Source: a virus
IMG/VR virus record: IMGVR_UViG_3300043429_000350
Coordinates: 1-22,543 of that record
Reading direction: 5' to 3' (one strand)
DNA length: 22,543 nt
The position numbers and the translations under genes were made by a program. This document shows positions 21,950-22,543 of the stretch, piece after piece (the first letter of the stretch is position 1; every line of letters begins with the position of its first letter). Below the pieces are notes generated by a model. It was not told the origin of the DNA and did no database searches. It saw nothing but the letters and a program-made list of their open reading frames with translations.

Positions 21950-22543
21950 ACGATAAAGTCGAAAAAATTAAATCAATATTATTCGAAGTCAAGGCCTTAG
22001 ATAGATACTTATTGTCTAGAGGTATTGATCCTCGATTTGTGTCCGTAGACCAAAAGGTTAGTCACGCCAAATCTGGTCAATTTCAAAAATGGTTACAAGA
22101 TCGTAAATTTGAAGAATTTGAATCTGAAGATGAAGTTATCGAAGAAGAAACTCCACAAGAGAAATTCAAATCTGGTCTAAAGAAAGCTGGTTACGATCCT
22201 GATAAAGGTGCTAAACGTTTAACTGACCTTATTGCTAAGCAAAAGAAAGACCGTGAAGAACATGAAAAGAAATATGGCCATCTTTATGCAAAAGAAGGAA
22301 CTGATTACTCTTTGGTCAAAGGTCAATCTAGTAATACATACAAAAATGATGTTAAGTTAAGCAATGGTTATGTAACAAAAGTTGCAAAACAACCAAAAGG
22401 TGAGTATGAACGTAGCGTTGACAAATATCTGAAAAAGAAATATAACAAAGAAGAAGTGGACTCTGTTGAAGAAAGTGTTTTAAAAACAGTTAAACGTGCT
22501 GTTCAAGGATGGGGTCATGACCCGATTGGTGTTGGAAGTAAAC
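21946..22543 (+). CDS. Modular charged late protein, 3' end outside the window
   Basis: The frame from ATG 21946 is open to the window end (199 codons), so this is a partial gene. The start overlaps the previous stop as ATGA. The N-terminus, with ILFEVKALDRYLLSRGID, PRFVSVDQKVSHAKSGQF and QKWLQDRK, is a module I recall from other marine phage proteins. It contains L-F-E at 12-14, a weak [LI]-x-E match, but not the ten-residue targeting peptide. An acidic linker (FEEFESEDEVIEEETPQE, about 55-72) leads to a basic region (KFKSGLKKAGYDPDKGAKRL). Another acidic linker (KEEVDSVEES, 168-177) comes before KTVKRAVQGWG. The layout matches the 20739 gene, suggesting the same class of product. Confidence 0.75.
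   Translation, partial: MNDKVEKIKSILFEVKALDRYLLSRGIDPRFVSVDQKVSHAKSGQFQKWLQDRKFEEFESEDEVIEEETPQEKFKSGLKKAGYDPDKGAKRLTDLIAKQKKDREEHEKKYGHLYAKEGTDYSLVKGQSSNTYKNDVKLSNGYVTKVAKQPKGEYERSVDKYLKKKYNKEEVDSVEESVLKTVKRAVQGWGHDPIGVGSK

Larger units (their letters stand above)
20427..22476 (+). repeat. Dispersed acidic linker motif, KEE(V/F)ES(L/V)DE-like, in three adjacent genes
   Basis: A short acidic motif recurs between domains of three consecutive proteins: ENEEIELDE (20427-20453), KEDVESVDE (21039-21065), KEEVESLDE (21201-21227), KEEFELDE (21429-21452), NEEVEHVEED (21609-21638) and KEEVDSVEES (22447-22476). At DNA level several copies share GAAGAAGTTGAA or close variants. Three copies contain L-D-E, which fits the [LI]-x-E specificity known for the T4 prohead protease. 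The others have V in place of L and may be worn or serve only as spacers. Confidence 0.55.

Overview
The window is one gene-dense, AT-rich segment (by eye about one third G+C) with every convincing gene on the + strand. Genes mostly overlap by ATGA or lie within a few bases of each other. Its hallmark proteins place it in a T4-like myovirus, probably of the marine type: the end of a family B DNA polymerase (gp43), a UvsX recombinase and a gp41-type DnaB helicase. The host cannot be read from the sequence. I see no tRNA, rRNA, CRISPR array, insertion sequence or homing endonuclease.

Region 1 (1-7922) is the replication and recombination block: gp43 C-terminus, a membrane/coiled-coil protein, UvsX, a small Cys/His protein, a 106-residue unknown and the gp41 helicase. 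A DUF4338/DruA-like protein follows, then a possible PD-(D/E)xK-like protein and three small conserved or membrane proteins. A perfect 9-bp hairpin (11 bp with a G-U pair) lies just inside the gene after the helicase. A GATAAATA late-promoter-like box precedes the 5861 gene.

Region 2 (7941-16710) is an 11-gene glycan cassette. It holds seven proteins that are or resemble glycosyltransferases (GT2, HtrL/YibB, two GT9-like, DUF5672 and two unclassified), a SAM methyltransferase, two SDR sugar-nucleotide enzymes and a PLP sugar dehydrase. The dehydrase has the E1/RfbH signature: His in place of the PLP lysine and a C-X57-C-X1-C cluster motif. Together with the SDR gene that follows it, it suggests a 3,6-dideoxyhexose or another 3-deoxysugar. 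The glycan could decorate the virion, phage DNA or the host surface; the sequence does not say which.

Region 3 (16711-22543) is a late block that opens with a perfect T4 late-promoter box, TATAAATA (16702-16709). Its first four genes all begin with a ten-residue peptide of the form M-x-[ST]-F-x-x-[FV]-[LI]-x-E. This has the same length and pattern as the T4 capsid targeting sequence (MKTYQEFIAE in internal proteins), which the gp21 prohead protease removes after [LI]-x-E. The four genes encode a ligase-fold nucleotidyltransferase-like protein, a nucleotidyltransferase plus P-loop kinase fusion, and two small basic mosaic proteins. I infer that they are packaged inside the head and injected with the DNA. 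Downstream, a modular protein (20739) has acidic [LI]-D-E linkers between its domains and ends at a canonical A AAA AAG slippery heptamer directly followed by TAG; the -1 frame continues for 56 codons. A last gene of the same style (21946) runs off the window.
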